A stretch of 64,000 nucleotides of DNA from Litorimonas sp964414555. Its GTDB lineage: Bacteria > Pseudomonadota > Alphaproteobacteria > Caulobacterales > Maricaulaceae. The position numbers and the translations under genes were made by a program. The notes beneath the pieces were generated by a model that was not told the DNA's origin, searched no databases, and saw nothing but the letters and a program-made list of their open reading frames with translations. Within the stretch, counting starts at the first letter, position 1. The number at the start of each line of letters is the position of its first letter. This document shows, piece after piece, positions 44,581-53,397 of this stretch. Location: assembly GCA_964414555.1 (NCBI GenBank), contig CAYPWW010000002.1, positions 1-64,000 on the forward strand, read 5' to 3'.

Positions 44581-45045
44581 TTAGGCCTTTGGTGGCGCGG
44601 TGTCCACATAGCTTTGCAACACATCTAGCCAATGATCGGCCGCAGCCTCAATCAAATCGACAACCCGAACAAATCCATCCGGCCCGCCGTAATACGGGTC
44701 CGGAACATCCCCGCCGTTGGGCAGATACAACGCGAGCTGGGCCCGCCCGTCCGATGGCTGTTGGGCTGTCAAATCGCGTAGGTTCGCGCTGTCCATTGCG
44801 AGGATAAAATCGAAGTCCTCGAAATCTTCAGCCCGCACGGCACGCGCGGCTTGTCCAGCGAAACTGTAACCCCGGCGCTCCCCTTCGGCGCGTGCACGCG
44901 AATCCGGTGGATCACCCGCATGCCAACCGCCCATCCCCGCACTATCGATCAAAATATCGCGGCCTGCTGCTTTGGCGCGAAACACGGCTTCGGCTGTGGG
45001 AGACCGGCAAATATTTCCGAGACAAACAAAGAGGACAGAGGGCAT
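44581..45045 (-). CDS. Low molecular weight protein-tyrosine phosphatase
   Basis: The ATG at 45043-45045 gives 154 residues; the longer frame crosses the divergent sirtuin gene. The phosphate loop CLGNICRS (Cys8, Arg14) and the general acid Asp116 in DPYYGG are both present, so it should be active on phosphotyrosine or similar phosphate esters. Only nine bases separate its start from the sirtuin start on the other strand. Confidence 0.93.
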   Translation of the reverse strand: MPSVLFVCLGNICRSPTAEAVFRAKAAGRDILIDSAGMGGWHAGDPPDSRARAEGERRGYSFAGQAARAVRAEDFEDFDFILAMDSANLRDLTAQQPSDGRAQLALYLPNGGDVPDPYYGGPDGFVRVVDLIEAAADHWLDVLQSYVDTAPPKA

Positions 45046-45054
45046 AAGCGGGTT

Positions 45055-45756
45055 ATGACACAACCCAAGCACATCGTCATCCTCACCGGCGCGGGTATAT
45101 CTGCCGAAAGTGGGATTGAGACGTTTCGCGATGCGGGCGGCTTGTGGGAAAACCATCCGGTCGAGCAGGTCGCCACGCCCGAAGGCTTTGCCGCAGACCC
45201 TGCATTGGTCCACCGCTTTTACAATCAACGCCGCGCCGCGCTGAAAACGGTCGCGCCCAATGCGGCGCATATTGCCTTGGCACGATTGCAGGCTGAACAT
45301 CGCGGGCAGGTCACGATTATCACACAGAATGTGGACGACCTGCATGAACGCGGCGGGGCGAGCGATGTCATACATATGCACGGTGAGCTGACCTCTGCAC
45401 TCTGTGCGGCCTGTGACTTTCGCTGGCAGCAGGATGAGGATTTGTCCGTTAGCTCGGCCTGCCCCGCCTGTCAGACGGTCGGTGGGCCGCGCCCCGACAT
45501 CGTCTGGTTTGGGGAAATGCCGTATCAGATGGATCGGATTGAGACGGAGCTGCAGGCCTGCGATCTGTTCGTGTCAATCGGCACATCCGGCGCAGTCTAT
45601 CCGGCAGCAGGATTTGTCGCGCAAACGCGAGCTATGCGCAAAGCGACGCTGGAATTAAATCTGGAACCCAGCCAAGGCTCCGCCATGTTTGATGAAAACC
45701 GATTTGGCCCCGCTGGCACAATCGTGCCGCCCTGGGTGAAGGAGATAATGAATTAA
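45055..45756 (+). CDS. cobB: NAD-dependent protein deacylase, sirtuin class III
   Basis: Removes acyl groups from lysines using NAD+. The ATG at 45055 gives 233 residues. NAD motif GAGISAESGI (12-21), TQNVDDLHERG, and catalytic His109 in HMHGE are seen. Two cysteine pairs (117/120 and 136/139) should bind zinc. Tyr56 and Arg59 in FYNQRR match the pair that gives class III sirtuins preference for succinyl or other acidic acyl groups. The stop overlaps the MFS gene stop by four bases. Confidence 0.94.
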   Translation: MTQPKHIVILTGAGISAESGIETFRDAGGLWENHPVEQVATPEGFAADPALVHRFYNQRRAALKTVAPNAAHIALARLQAEHRGQVTIITQNVDDLHERGGASDVIHMHGELTSALCAACDFRWQQDEDLSVSSACPACQTVGGPRPDIVWFGEMPYQMDRIETELQACDLFVSIGTSGAVYPAAGFVAQTRAMRKATLELNLEPSQGSAMFDENRFGPAGTIVPPWVKEIMN

Positions 45757-46997
45757 TCTATTTCGTCCGGCGCTTCCAGCTTTCGCGTGGTCGCCAGTGC
45801 CGGGAATAAATACCGCCAGCCCGCCGCGATCCCGATAGCTGCAATACCGCCTGCCGTGACAGTAAAGACCGCGCCGTAAACCGCTGCCATCACGCCCGCG
45901 CGAAATTCGCCCAGCTCATTACTCGCGCCGAGGAAGATCGAGTTGACCGCATTGACCCGCCCGCGCATGCGATCTGGCGTCCAGAGCTGCATCAAGATTT
46001 CGCGAATATAAACGCTGATCATGTCGAAAGCGCCGACTAAGCCCAAGGCCAAGATCGAGAGCCAGACAATTTTTGACAGGCCGAAAACGGCTGTAAATGC
46101 TCCAAACAAAGCGACGGTCACCAACAAGATTGTTCCCGCATAATCTTTGACCGGAAAGCGGATCAGCAGGCCGATCATTACAATCGCGCCAACGCCCGGC
46201 GCGGCGCGCAGCAGGCCATTGCCGATGGACCCGACCTCCAAAATATCTTTCGCATAGATGGGCAAAAGCGCGACGGCGCCGCCTAGAAGCACGGCGAACA
46301 GATCCAATGAAATCGCCCCGAGTACGATTTTCTGCTGCCAGATATAGCGAAACCCTCCAACAATCGTCTGCCAATTCACGGGATCGGTTTCCATCGTCTG
46401 ATTGGGCTTGGGGATGGAGAAAATCATCGTCGCCGCAACTGCAAAAACGCCAGCTGCCGAGAGATAGGCAAATGGTCCCAAGAAGAACAGCAACACGCCA
46501 CCCAGTGACGCGCCCACGATTGAGGCCAGTTGCCAGCTCAACGTCACCCAGCCAACCGCATTGGCGAAGTCCACCGTCGGCACAACATTGACGACCAGAG
46601 AGCTGGCAGCGGGGCTGTAAAAGGCGCGGGCAATGCCAAAAACTGTGAGGGCAGACAGCACGATGATCGGATCAAACCGACCGCTCAACGCCATCGCCGT
46701 AATCGTCAGCGCGCAGAGCATTTCCATCACAATCGCGCCGCCCATAACGCGCCGCCGTCCGAATTTATCCGACGCCAATCCCGTCACCAACACAAGGGCC
46801 AGTGCCGGCAGAAACTGCACCAAGCCGATAATACCCAGCAGCAGCGCGCTGCCCGTTTCGTCATACAACTGATAGCCCACCGCGACAGACACGATCTGCG
46901 TCGCGCTGGACGTTAGGAACCGCGCCCAGAAATAGCGGCGAAACGCGCTGTGCCGAAAGGCGGCAAAGCGATCTTCGGTCTGGACGGCGCTGGACAT
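45753..46997 (-). CDS. MFS transporter, EntS-type exporter
   Basis: 414 residues with about 12 membrane spans. Features are FRRYFWARFLTSSATQIVSVAVGYQLYD at the start, GLASDKFGRRRVMGG in the conserved loop between spans 2 and 3, and SSLVVNVVPTVDFANAVGWVTLSWQL, typical of the MFS_3 group related to enterobactin exporter EntS. The substrate is unknown and no siderophore genes are nearby. Forty-three bases separate its start from the divergent YaiI gene. Confidence 0.9.
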   Translation of the reverse strand: MSSAVQTEDRFAAFRHSAFRRYFWARFLTSSATQIVSVAVGYQLYDETGSALLLGIIGLVQFLPALALVLVTGLASDKFGRRRVMGGAIVMEMLCALTITAMALSGRFDPIIVLSALTVFGIARAFYSPAASSLVVNVVPTVDFANAVGWVTLSWQLASIVGASLGGVLLFFLGPFAYLSAAGVFAVAATMIFSIPKPNQTMETDPVNWQTIVGGFRYIWQQKIVLGAISLDLFAVLLGGAVALLPIYAKDILEVGSIGNGLLRAAPGVGAIVMIGLLIRFPVKDYAGTILLVTVALFGAFTAVFGLSKIVWLSILALGLVGAFDMISVYIREILMQLWTPDRMRGRVNAVNSIFLGASNELGEFRAGVMAAVYGAVFTVTAGGIAAIGIAAGWRYLFPALATTRKLEAPDEID

Positions 46998-47040
46998 GGT
47001 CTCGGCTTTAACAGGCGACAGATCGGCGGCAAGGCGTTAG

Positions 47041-47499
47041 ATGGAGGCGATGTCCACTCATATTTATATTGATGCAGATGCCTGCCCCGTGCGCGAGGAG
47101 ACGTATCGCGTGGCCCGACGGCACAGCGTTCCCGTCACCGTTGTCGCCAACAGCTTTATCCGTGTCCCGCGCGAGCCGGGCTTTACATTCAAACTTGTCG
47201 ATGATGGTTTTGATGCAGCGGATGATTTCATCGCCGAGGCCGCCGACAAAAACGCCATCGTTATCACATCGGACATCTTGCTGGCAGAGCGCGTTTTGAA
47301 AGCCGAAGGGAAGGTTTTGGCTCCGACGGGCAAGCCGATGGATATGGACACGATCGGTAGTCAAATCGCCGTTCGTGCGATTATGGCGGACCTCCGCGCC
47401 GGAACAGAGCAGCCCAATATCGGCGGGCCTGCGCCCTTTACTGCGCGCGACCGATCTCGCTTTTTAGAAAGCCTGCACTTGATGGTGGAACGCGCATGA
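47041..47499 (+). CDS. YaiI/YqxD family protein (DUF188)
   Basis: 152 residues. Conserved IYIDADACPVREETYRVARRH, VANSFIRVP, DDFIAEAADKNAIVITSDILLAERVLKAEGKVLAPTG and FTARDRSRFLESL define the family, a PIN-like fold with clustered aspartates of unknown function. The ATG at 47041 has AAGG six bases before it; the ATG at 47050 would have a ribosome site too close. The stop overlaps the next start (ATGA). Confidence 0.92.
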   Translation: MEAMSTHIYIDADACPVREETYRVARRHSVPVTVVANSFIRVPREPGFTFKLVDDGFDAADDFIAEAADKNAIVITSDILLAERVLKAEGKVLAPTGKPMDMDTIGSQIAVRAIMADLRAGTEQPNIGGPAPFTARDRSRFLESLHLMVERA

Positions 47500-48296
47500 T
47501 ACGGACAACGCTCTTGACCCTGAGCGGTGGGTTCATGCTGGCCGGATGTTCGTCCCCAGCTTGGGTTGAAATCGATGATTTCGAGACAACACCTGCGCTA
47601 AGCGGCTGGACAAATATCGATGTCGATAATCAGACGGAACCCTTTGTCGAGAACCCACAGATCTCTGAGCGCCGCGCAGAGGGCGATGGCAATCATTACA
47701 TGTTGCGCAAGCCTGCGGCGGAAGGGATCGTCGGCAATCGGAAAGCGCTGGGTAGTCGGGCTTTACCGTTTGAGATCGCGGTCGGCGAAACGGCGACCCT
47801 TTATGCGCGGATCAACATCGAAGCCTTTCCGAATAATCACAGCTTCGGCCTTTCCAATCTATCGACAGAGGCCATTGCGGAGGAAAATTACAATGCCTTC
47901 GAGCCGATGATCCGCGTGACGGATAAGCGCGAGTCCAATGGTACGAAAAACGACGGGACACTTATGGTTCTGTCGGGCGAGAATAAAGCCTATGCCACGA
48001 TAGAGGGCACGCAACCCGCGCAGCCCGACATTTGGTATGAAATCTGGGCCGTCATTGATAATCGCCCGCGCGCGGCGGGTGGGCAGCGCTATGATCTCTA
48101 TGTGCGCGGCGGAGAATATGCGGAGCAAACCCGCGTGTTTACAGACGCGGATTTCAGGATGCGCCGAGAGGCCCCGCTGGGGCAATTCATCGCCATCTCC
48201 AATACTGGCCCGACGCGTGCGCCCTATGGCAATGGCGGTGTGCGCTATGATGATCTCTATCTGGCGCGCGGCGAAACACTCTCAACACCCCATTGA
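47496..48296 (+). CDS. Lipoprotein with probable jelly-roll domain
   Basis: 266 residues. MIRTTLLTLSGGFMLAGC is a lipoprotein signal with LAGC lipobox (Cys18). The mature part starts WVEIDDFETTPALSGWTNIDVDN and continues as strands with LYARINIEAFPNNHSFGLSNLS, WYEIWAVIDN, YDLYVRGGEYAEQTRVF and the end GGVRYDDLYLARGE. This is the pattern of concanavalin/jelly-roll sugar-binding modules, though the family is not identified. It is translationally coupled to the YaiI gene, an unexpected partner. Confidence 0.75.
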   Translation: MIRTTLLTLSGGFMLAGCSSPAWVEIDDFETTPALSGWTNIDVDNQTEPFVENPQISERRAEGDGNHYMLRKPAAEGIVGNRKALGSRALPFEIAVGETATLYARINIEAFPNNHSFGLSNLSTEAIAEENYNAFEPMIRVTDKRESNGTKNDGTLMVLSGENKAYATIEGTQPAQPDIWYEIWAVIDNRPRAAGGQRYDLYVRGGEYAEQTRVFTDADFRMRREAPLGQFIAISNTGPTRAPYGNGGVRYDDLYLARGETLSTPH

Positions 48297-48349
48297 CCCC
48301 GGCCACGCCGCGCCTATGTTGCGCGCGATTTTCAAGCAGGACCTAAGCC

Positions 48350-49180
48350 ATGACCCCATCCGATCTGGAAACCGCCATCAATGCCGCATGGGAGGACCGT
48401 GCGTCGCTCTCGCCTAACACAAAAGGCGAAGCCCGCGACGCGGTTGAGACCGCAATTGCCGCCCTTGATGACGGGACATTTCGCGTCGCGTCCAAAGCCG
48501 GAAATGGCGATTGGACCGTGCATCAATGGCTGAAAAAGGCCGTACTGCTCGGCTTTCGTCTGCATCCCAACGGCCTGATGACGGGCGGGCCGCAAGACGG
48601 ATTTTTCTACGACAAAGTGCCATCGAAATTCGAAGGCTGGACCGAGGCTGATTTTGCAAAAGCCGCCTTCCGCGTGGTTCCTCCCGCAACAGTACGCCGT
48701 GGCAGCTTTATCGCGCCGAACGCTGTGTTGATGCCCAGCTATGTAAACATCGGCGCGCATGTCGGCGCAGGCACAATGGTCGACACTTGGGCGACAGTCG
48801 GCAGCTGCGCACAGATCGGCAAGAATGTGCATCTGTCGGGCGGCGTCGGCATTGGCGGCGTGCTGGAACCCCTACAAGCCAACCCCACAATCATCGAAGA
48901 TAATTGCTTCATCGGTGCACGCTCTGAAGTTGTCGAAGGCGTGATCGTCCGCGAAGGCGCCGTCCTCGCCATGGGCGTCTTCGTCAGCCAGTCGACAAAA
49001 ATCTATAACCGCGCGACGGGCGAGATCACATTTGGCGAAATCCCGGCCTATTCCGTCGTCGTGCCCGGCACATTGCCAGCAAAAGACGGCAGCCACAGCC
49101 TCGCCTGTGCCGTGATCGTCAAAACCGTCGATGCCAAGACCCGCGCGAAGACCGGGGTGAATGAACTCCTACGCGACTAG
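48350..49180 (+). CDS. dapD: 2,3,4,5-tetrahydropyridine-2,6-dicarboxylate N-succinyltransferase
   Basis: Succinylates tetrahydrodipicolinate in lysine and meso-diaminopimelate synthesis, using succinyl-CoA. It has 276 residues. An N-terminal helical domain is followed by the left-handed beta helix of hexapeptide repeats (RRGSFIAPNAVLMPSYVNIGAHVGAGTMVDTWATVGSCAQIG, and so on) and a C-terminal VKTVDAKTRAKTGVNELLRD. AGGA precedes the ATG by eight bases. The TRIC-type channel gene follows after six bases. Confidence 0.96.
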   Translation: MTPSDLETAINAAWEDRASLSPNTKGEARDAVETAIAALDDGTFRVASKAGNGDWTVHQWLKKAVLLGFRLHPNGLMTGGPQDGFFYDKVPSKFEGWTEADFAKAAFRVVPPATVRRGSFIAPNAVLMPSYVNIGAHVGAGTMVDTWATVGSCAQIGKNVHLSGGVGIGGVLEPLQANPTIIEDNCFIGARSEVVEGVIVREGAVLAMGVFVSQSTKIYNRATGEITFGEIPAYSVVVPGTLPAKDGSHSLACAVIVKTVDAKTRAKTGVNELLRD

Positions 49181-49186
49181 AACCGC

Positions 49187-49795
49187 ATGACGCCCGAATT
49201 CATTCTCGCACTCTATGACGGGCTGGGCATGTTTGTCTTCGGCTTGTCAGGTGGGTTGATGGCTGTGCGGCAGCGCTTTGACATTCTCGGAATCATCGTG
49301 ATTGCCTGGCTGCCTGCGATTGGCGGGGGCACGATCCGCGATGTGCTGCTGGACCGGACCGTGTTTTGGTTGGACGATCCGCTCATCCTGATCTTGCCGA
49401 CACTCGCCGGAATTGCCGCATTCCTCGTGCCTCAGTTCTGGTCCCGCATCCGCGCATTGGTCTGGATCGATGCGGCAGGCATGGCCCTCTTTGCAGCGGT
49501 TGGCGCTTCGATTACTGCCAGTGAAGGGCACGGGCTAATGATCGCGACCTTAATGGGCGTTGTCACGGCGACGGCGGGCGGCTTGCTCCGCGATGTTGTT
49601 TGCAATGAGACGCCGCTGCTGCTGCGCGAAGAAATCTATGCATCCGCCGCGATTGTCGGTGCGCTAGGATGTGCGCTGGGATTACGCTACGGTCTGGGCA
49701 CCTTCGCGAGTTTGGCTATTGGCGCGGGGCTGGCCTTTGCCATTCGCGGCTTGGGTATTCGGTTCAAGCTGAACTTGCCGCGGCCTAAAGCCTAA
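49187..49795 (+). CDS. TRIC/UPF0126 family membrane protein (YicG-like)
   Basis: 202 residues with about seven membrane spans arranged as two repeated units: GMFVFGLSGGLMAVRQRFDILGIIVIAWLPAIGGGTIRDVLLD, and DAAGMALFAAVGASITASEGHGLMIATLMGVVTATAGGLLRDVVCNETPLLLREEIYASAAIVGA. Both have the GGG(T)xRDVL hallmark. The family includes trimeric intracellular cation channels; some bacterial members are reported as glycine transporters. Its start is 6 bases after dapD. Confidence 0.9.
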   Translation: MTPEFILALYDGLGMFVFGLSGGLMAVRQRFDILGIIVIAWLPAIGGGTIRDVLLDRTVFWLDDPLILILPTLAGIAAFLVPQFWSRIRALVWIDAAGMALFAAVGASITASEGHGLMIATLMGVVTATAGGLLRDVVCNETPLLLREEIYASAAIVGALGCALGLRYGLGTFASLAIGAGLAFAIRGLGIRFKLNLPRPKA

Positions 49796-49810
49796 GACAT
49801 AGTTTCACGC

Positions 49811-50842
49811 ATGGCTGGACCTTCCACATTGCTGCGCGAGATTTGGTATTTCGCCCTCTTGTCAAAAGACATCCCAGCAGGACAAATGCAACGCGTCATC
49901 ATCGCGGGAGAGCCGATTAATGTCGGTCGTGATGAGGCTGGCGAAATCTTTGCCTTACGCGATATTTGCCCGCACCGCGCCGCGCCGCTCTCGGCAGGTT
50001 GTCTGAAATCCGGCACAGTTGAATGCCCCTATCACGGGTGGCGCTTTGATGTGCGCGACGGTCATTGCACAGAGATTCCGGCGTTGGTCGACGGCTCATC
50101 CGTGCAGCCGGAGAAGATTTTAGTGAAAACCTATCCCGTGCGCGAAACCGGCGCGCTGGTCTGGGTCTGGTTGGGCGAGACCGCGCCGGATATTGATCCG
50201 CCCGCCCTGCTCCACGCCGTTGCAAAACCGGTGATGGATGACGGGTTGACCCTAAATTGTCATGTCGATCACGCGGTCATCGGCCTGATGGATCCCGCGC
50301 ATGGGCCGTTTGTCCATCGCCAATGGTGGTGGCGGTCTGAACATTCCATCCATGAGAAAGCCAAAGCGTTCGAGCCGCGCCGCCACGGCTTTGCAATGGC
50401 CGCGCATAGCCCGTCCTCCAATTCTTTCGCCTATAAATTACTCGGCGGAAAACCTGTAACAGAGATCACTTTTGAGCTGCCAGGGATTCGGACGGAATTC
50501 ATTACTGTGGGCAAACGACATGTGCTGTCCTTCACCGCCGTCACGCCGGAAGACGAAACAAAGACGCGCATTCGACAGGTGTTCTTTTCTAATCACCCCG
50601 TGATGCGCGGCCTCTCGCCCGTCCTACGGATGGGCGCGCGGAAATTCCTGCGTCAAGACGCCGATATGGTGGACCTACAACAAGAAGGCCTGCGCTTTGA
50701 TCCGAAGCTAATGCTGATCGATGACGCAGATACGCAAGCGAAATGGTATCATGCGCTGAAACGCGAATGGTTCCGCGCGCGCGAGGAGGGTCGCGATTTC
50801 ATTAATCCCGTGAAAGCCAAAACCCTGCGCTGGCGGAGCTAA
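49811..50842 (+). CDS. Rieske non-heme iron oxygenase, alpha subunit type
   Basis: 343 residues. The Rieske cluster ligands are Cys53, His55, Cys72 and His75 in CPHRAAPLSAGC and CPYHGW. The catalytic domain has the mononuclear iron histidines in NCHVDHAVIGLMDPAHGPFVH. The length and C-terminus match the VanA/phenoxybenzoate dioxygenase group that demethylates or hydroxylates aromatics or sterol-like rings. No reductase gene is beside it. The gene sits 15 bases after the TRIC gene in a run of closely spaced genes. Confidence 0.9.
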   Translation: MAGPSTLLREIWYFALLSKDIPAGQMQRVIIAGEPINVGRDEAGEIFALRDICPHRAAPLSAGCLKSGTVECPYHGWRFDVRDGHCTEIPALVDGSSVQPEKILVKTYPVRETGALVWVWLGETAPDIDPPALLHAVAKPVMDDGLTLNCHVDHAVIGLMDPAHGPFVHRQWWWRSEHSIHEKAKAFEPRRHGFAMAAHSPSSNSFAYKLLGGKPVTEITFELPGIRTEFITVGKRHVLSFTAVTPEDETKTRIRQVFFSNHPVMRGLSPVLRMGARKFLRQDADMVDLQQEGLRFDPKLMLIDDADTQAKWYHALKREWFRAREEGRDFINPVKAKTLRWRS

Positions 50843-50843
50843 T

Positions 50844-52001
50844 ATGAAACGCTTTTTGAAAGCCCTCTGTGGGCTGATCCTCGTTCTTTTACTCTTCGGC
50901 TATTTAATTCTCTCGCAAATCATCTGGCCCCGCGTGGATGCGGATATGAACGCCGTTGTCGATCACGCGCCCTATGATATTTCGGACACAGCCGCCGCGC
51001 TCCATGCCGACCTCTGGGTCGCGGATCTGCACGCGGACAACCTGCTTTGGCGGCGCAATCCGGCCAAGCGGCACGATTATGGGCAAGTCGACCTGCCCCG
51101 ATTGGCAGAAGGCGGCGTGGAATTTCAGGTCTTCTCGGCCGTGACGAAATCGCCAGAGGGGCAGAATTTCGACGGCAATGACGCGAATGCCCCCGACCGC
51201 ATCACGACGCTCGCCCAAGCCCAACTTTGGCCGCTCCGCACTTGGGATTCGATCTATGAACGCGCGGCCTATCAGGCGCAGCGCCTGCAAAAACAAGAGC
51301 GCGCGGGGCGGGTGCATATCGTGCGGACCTCTACAGATATGGCCAAGACGGATCGCTTGCTCGGCCTGCTACTGACCGAAGGATCACATCCGCTGGAAGG
51401 CGACCTCGCAAATATCGCGCGCCTGAAAGCCGAAGGCTATCGCGCGATGGGTTTGCAGCATTTTTTCGATAACGCGCTCGGCGGGTCCATGCATGGGCGA
51501 TCTCAAGCAGGACTGACAGAGTTTGGCCGCGCCGCCGTGGCAGAGATGCGGGCGCAAGGCATCATTATCGATGTCGCCCATAGCAGCACCCAGACCGTCC
51601 GCGACGTCCTTGCGCTAACACAAGACCCGATCTTTATCAGCCACGGCGGCACGGTCGCCCATTGCCCGCGCACAGCGAACCGCAACCTGCCGGATGATGT
51701 TCTGCAAGCCATCGCAGCCAGAGGCGGGATCATCGGGATTGGATTTTTCAACGGGGCGATTTGCGATATTTCGCCCAACGGAATTGCGGATGCGATCATC
51801 GATGCCGTTGCGCTTTTGGGTGTAGACGCCGTCGCCCTTGGATCTGATTTTGACGGCACGGTCACGACCTCATTAGATAGTAGCGAGCTGGCCGCGATCA
51901 CCGGCGCCCTGCTCCGGCGCGGCTTGACGGAGACGGATATCCGCGCGGTCATGGGTGAGAATGCGCGGCGCTTCTTTACGGAAAATTTGCCTGCAGAGTA
52001 G
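50844..52001 (+). CDS. Membrane dipeptidase (peptidase family M19)
   Basis: 385 residues with an N-terminal membrane anchor (LKALCGLILVLLLFGYLILSQIIWP), so the enzyme is probably in the periplasm. Zinc ligands are in WVADLHADNLLW (HxD), LLTEGSHPLEGDLANIARLKAEGYRAMGLQHFFDN (bridging Glu), and ISHGGTVAHCPRTANRNLPDD. GSDFDGTVTT carries the late aspartate. M19 enzymes hydrolyse dipeptides, some with D-amino acids. It starts one base after the oxygenase stop. Confidence 0.93.
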   Translation: MKRFLKALCGLILVLLLFGYLILSQIIWPRVDADMNAVVDHAPYDISDTAAALHADLWVADLHADNLLWRRNPAKRHDYGQVDLPRLAEGGVEFQVFSAVTKSPEGQNFDGNDANAPDRITTLAQAQLWPLRTWDSIYERAAYQAQRLQKQERAGRVHIVRTSTDMAKTDRLLGLLLTEGSHPLEGDLANIARLKAEGYRAMGLQHFFDNALGGSMHGRSQAGLTEFGRAAVAEMRAQGIIIDVAHSSTQTVRDVLALTQDPIFISHGGTVAHCPRTANRNLPDDVLQAIAARGGIIGIGFFNGAICDISPNGIADAIIDAVALLGVDAVALGSDFDGTVTTSLDSSELAAITGALLRRGLTETDIRAVMGENARRFFTENLPAE

Positions 52002-52012
52002 ACAGTCTTCCT

Positions 52013-52258
52013 ATGGATTGGACCGTCTATATGCTGCGCTGTGCGGACAACACGCTCTACACGGGTATCGCGAAAGACCTGAGCGCACGCGTTGCAAAGC
52101 ATAATGCGGGTCGCGGCGCAAAATATACGCGGGCGCGATTACCCGTTAGTGTCGTGTGGAGTGAGCCGTCCGAGAGCCGCAGCACGGCCAGCCAGCGCGA
52201 ATATGCGGTAAAGCAATTATCCCGGCGCGCGAAACTGGCGCTGGCCAGACAAGCCTAA
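52013..52258 (+). CDS. GIY-YIG nuclease-like protein
   Basis: 81 residues with the motif VYMLRCADNTLYTGIAKDLSARVAKHNAGRGAKYTRARLP, characteristic of the UPF0213/YhbQ group of single-domain GIY-YIG proteins. The motif is degenerate here (VYM...YTG), as is normal in the group. The arginine in the loop and the late glutamate (SQREYAVK) are present. A nuclease role is assumed from fold. It shares a four-base end overlap with the TPR gene on the other strand. Confidence 0.9.
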   Translation: MDWTVYMLRCADNTLYTGIAKDLSARVAKHNAGRGAKYTRARLPVSVVWSEPSESRSTASQREYAVKQLSRRAKLALARQA

Positions 52259-53007
52259 AGAACCGATCCCTCGACATCGCCTTCCAACTCTTCCAGCCGC
52301 TCTTTGACGGCGGCGAGTTCGGGATAGAGGCGGTTGGCTTCACGATAGGCTTCCAGCGCCTCTTCGGGGCGGTTCAAAACTTCAAACACATTGCCCATCG
52401 TCCAGAGCGCATAGAAATGGCGTGGTTCCAGCGTCAGCGTCTGGACGGCCTCATTGAGGGCGCGGTTATACTTCTTTTGCTCCAGCGCGAGGCGGGACGA
52501 GCGCGCCCACCCTTCTGCGAAATCCGGCGCGAGGTCAGTCGTATGATTATACATACGCCGCGCGAGTTTCAGATTGCCCTTGGCTTGCGCGTCAGAGCCA
52601 CGTCGCAGGACGAGGTTCACAGAGGCGCTGCCGCTATCCAGCCAGATCGCCCAAATTTCCTCGGCCACCAGATTGGCAGTCTCAGCATCTGCTTCGGCGG
52701 CGAGGCGCTCGAACAACACGTCTAAACGCGCTTGGCGCTCGGCCGCTGGGGGCAATTTGGAATAATCGGGTTCTGTTACCTCTGGCGCAATATCCTCACC
52801 CGGCAAATCTAGATCGGGCGTTTCAGGCTCAACTTCTGGAATACGTTGCAGAGGTGGCGGTGCTTCCGGCGACGGCAGAGGAGATGTCTCAGGAGACGTT
52901 TGCGGCATTTCAAACTGTGGCCGCTCTGTCGTGTCCTGCGCGAGCGCGGGCATCGGCAAGGCCAAAATCAGGGCTGTCAGGAAAAGGCGGGTCATCCCAA
53001 ATAGCAT
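52255..53007 (-). CDS. Exported TPR-repeat protein
   Basis: 250 residues from the ATG at 53005-53007, where GAGG stands 6 bases upstream; the ATG at 52995 is the alternative. Signal peptide TRLFLTALILALPMPALAQ, then a proline- and glutamate-rich low-complexity segment (PQTSPETSPLPSPEAPPPLQRIPEVEPETPD). Helical TPR units follow: LARRMYNHTTDLAPDFAEGWARSS, YNRALNEAVQTLTLEPRHFYALWTMGNVFEVLNRPEEALEAYREANRLYPE. It probably scaffolds periplasmic partners. The ribosome site lies inside a stable hairpin (53008-53039). Confidence 0.85.
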   Translation of the reverse strand: MLFGMTRLFLTALILALPMPALAQDTTERPQFEMPQTSPETSPLPSPEAPPPLQRIPEVEPETPDLDLPGEDIAPEVTEPDYSKLPPAAERQARLDVLFERLAAEADAETANLVAEEIWAIWLDSGSASVNLVLRRGSDAQAKGNLKLARRMYNHTTDLAPDFAEGWARSSRLALEQKKYNRALNEAVQTLTLEPRHFYALWTMGNVFEVLNRPEEALEAYREANRLYPELAAVKERLEELEGDVEGSVL

Positions 53008-53039
53008 GAGGCCCCTCGCCATGTCTGGCAAGAGGCCTC
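53008..53039 (-). promoter_or_regulatory. 14-bp hairpin enclosing the TPR gene ribosome-binding site
   Basis: On the minus strand GAGGCCTCTTGCCA pairs with TGGCGAGGGGCCTC around the loop GACA; two of fourteen pairs are G-U. It is directly followed by the ATG and has no T run. It may be an attenuator or translation-control element between rpmJ and the TPR gene, or a processing site. Confidence 0.65.
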
Positions 53040-53095
53040 AAGATAAAGTTTCAGTCAGGCGCGAGGGCCTAAAGACGCAGTTCTAAGCGTCCAAG

Positions 53096-53221
53096 TTAGC
53101 CTTGGCGGGCCTTAAAACGTGGGTCAGTCTTGTTGATGACGTAAAGACGGCCTTTGCGACGCACGATTTGGCAATCACGGTGGCGACCTTTGAGGGAACG
53201 GAGCGAGCTACGGACTTTCAT
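53096..53221 (-). CDS. rpmJ: Ribosomal protein bL36
   Basis: The ATG at 53219-53221 and the TAA at 53096-53098 enclose 41 codons: MKVRSSLRSLKGRHRD, then CQIVRRKGRLYVINKTDPRFKARQG. This is the basic 41-residue form of bL36 seen in alphaproteobacteria, without the zinc cysteine set of the 37-residue form. It is too short for usual length cut-offs. It is followed on the same strand, after about 57 bases, by the hairpin that precedes the TPR gene. Confidence 0.95.
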   Translation of the reverse strand: MKVRSSLRSLKGRHRDCQIVRRKGRLYVINKTDPRFKARQG

Positions 53222-53397
53222 GGCGGACAGCTTTCATACGGGTGTTAATCTCGAACCGCGCCTATATGGACCGACCCGCCCGCTGTCAACTGAACAGACT
53301 CGCCTCTCCACAGCGGTTAACGCGCCTTAACCATACTGGCGAGATTGTCATTCTTCCCTGCCTATCGCATTGCCGCGCGATGGGTTAGGCTACGCCT

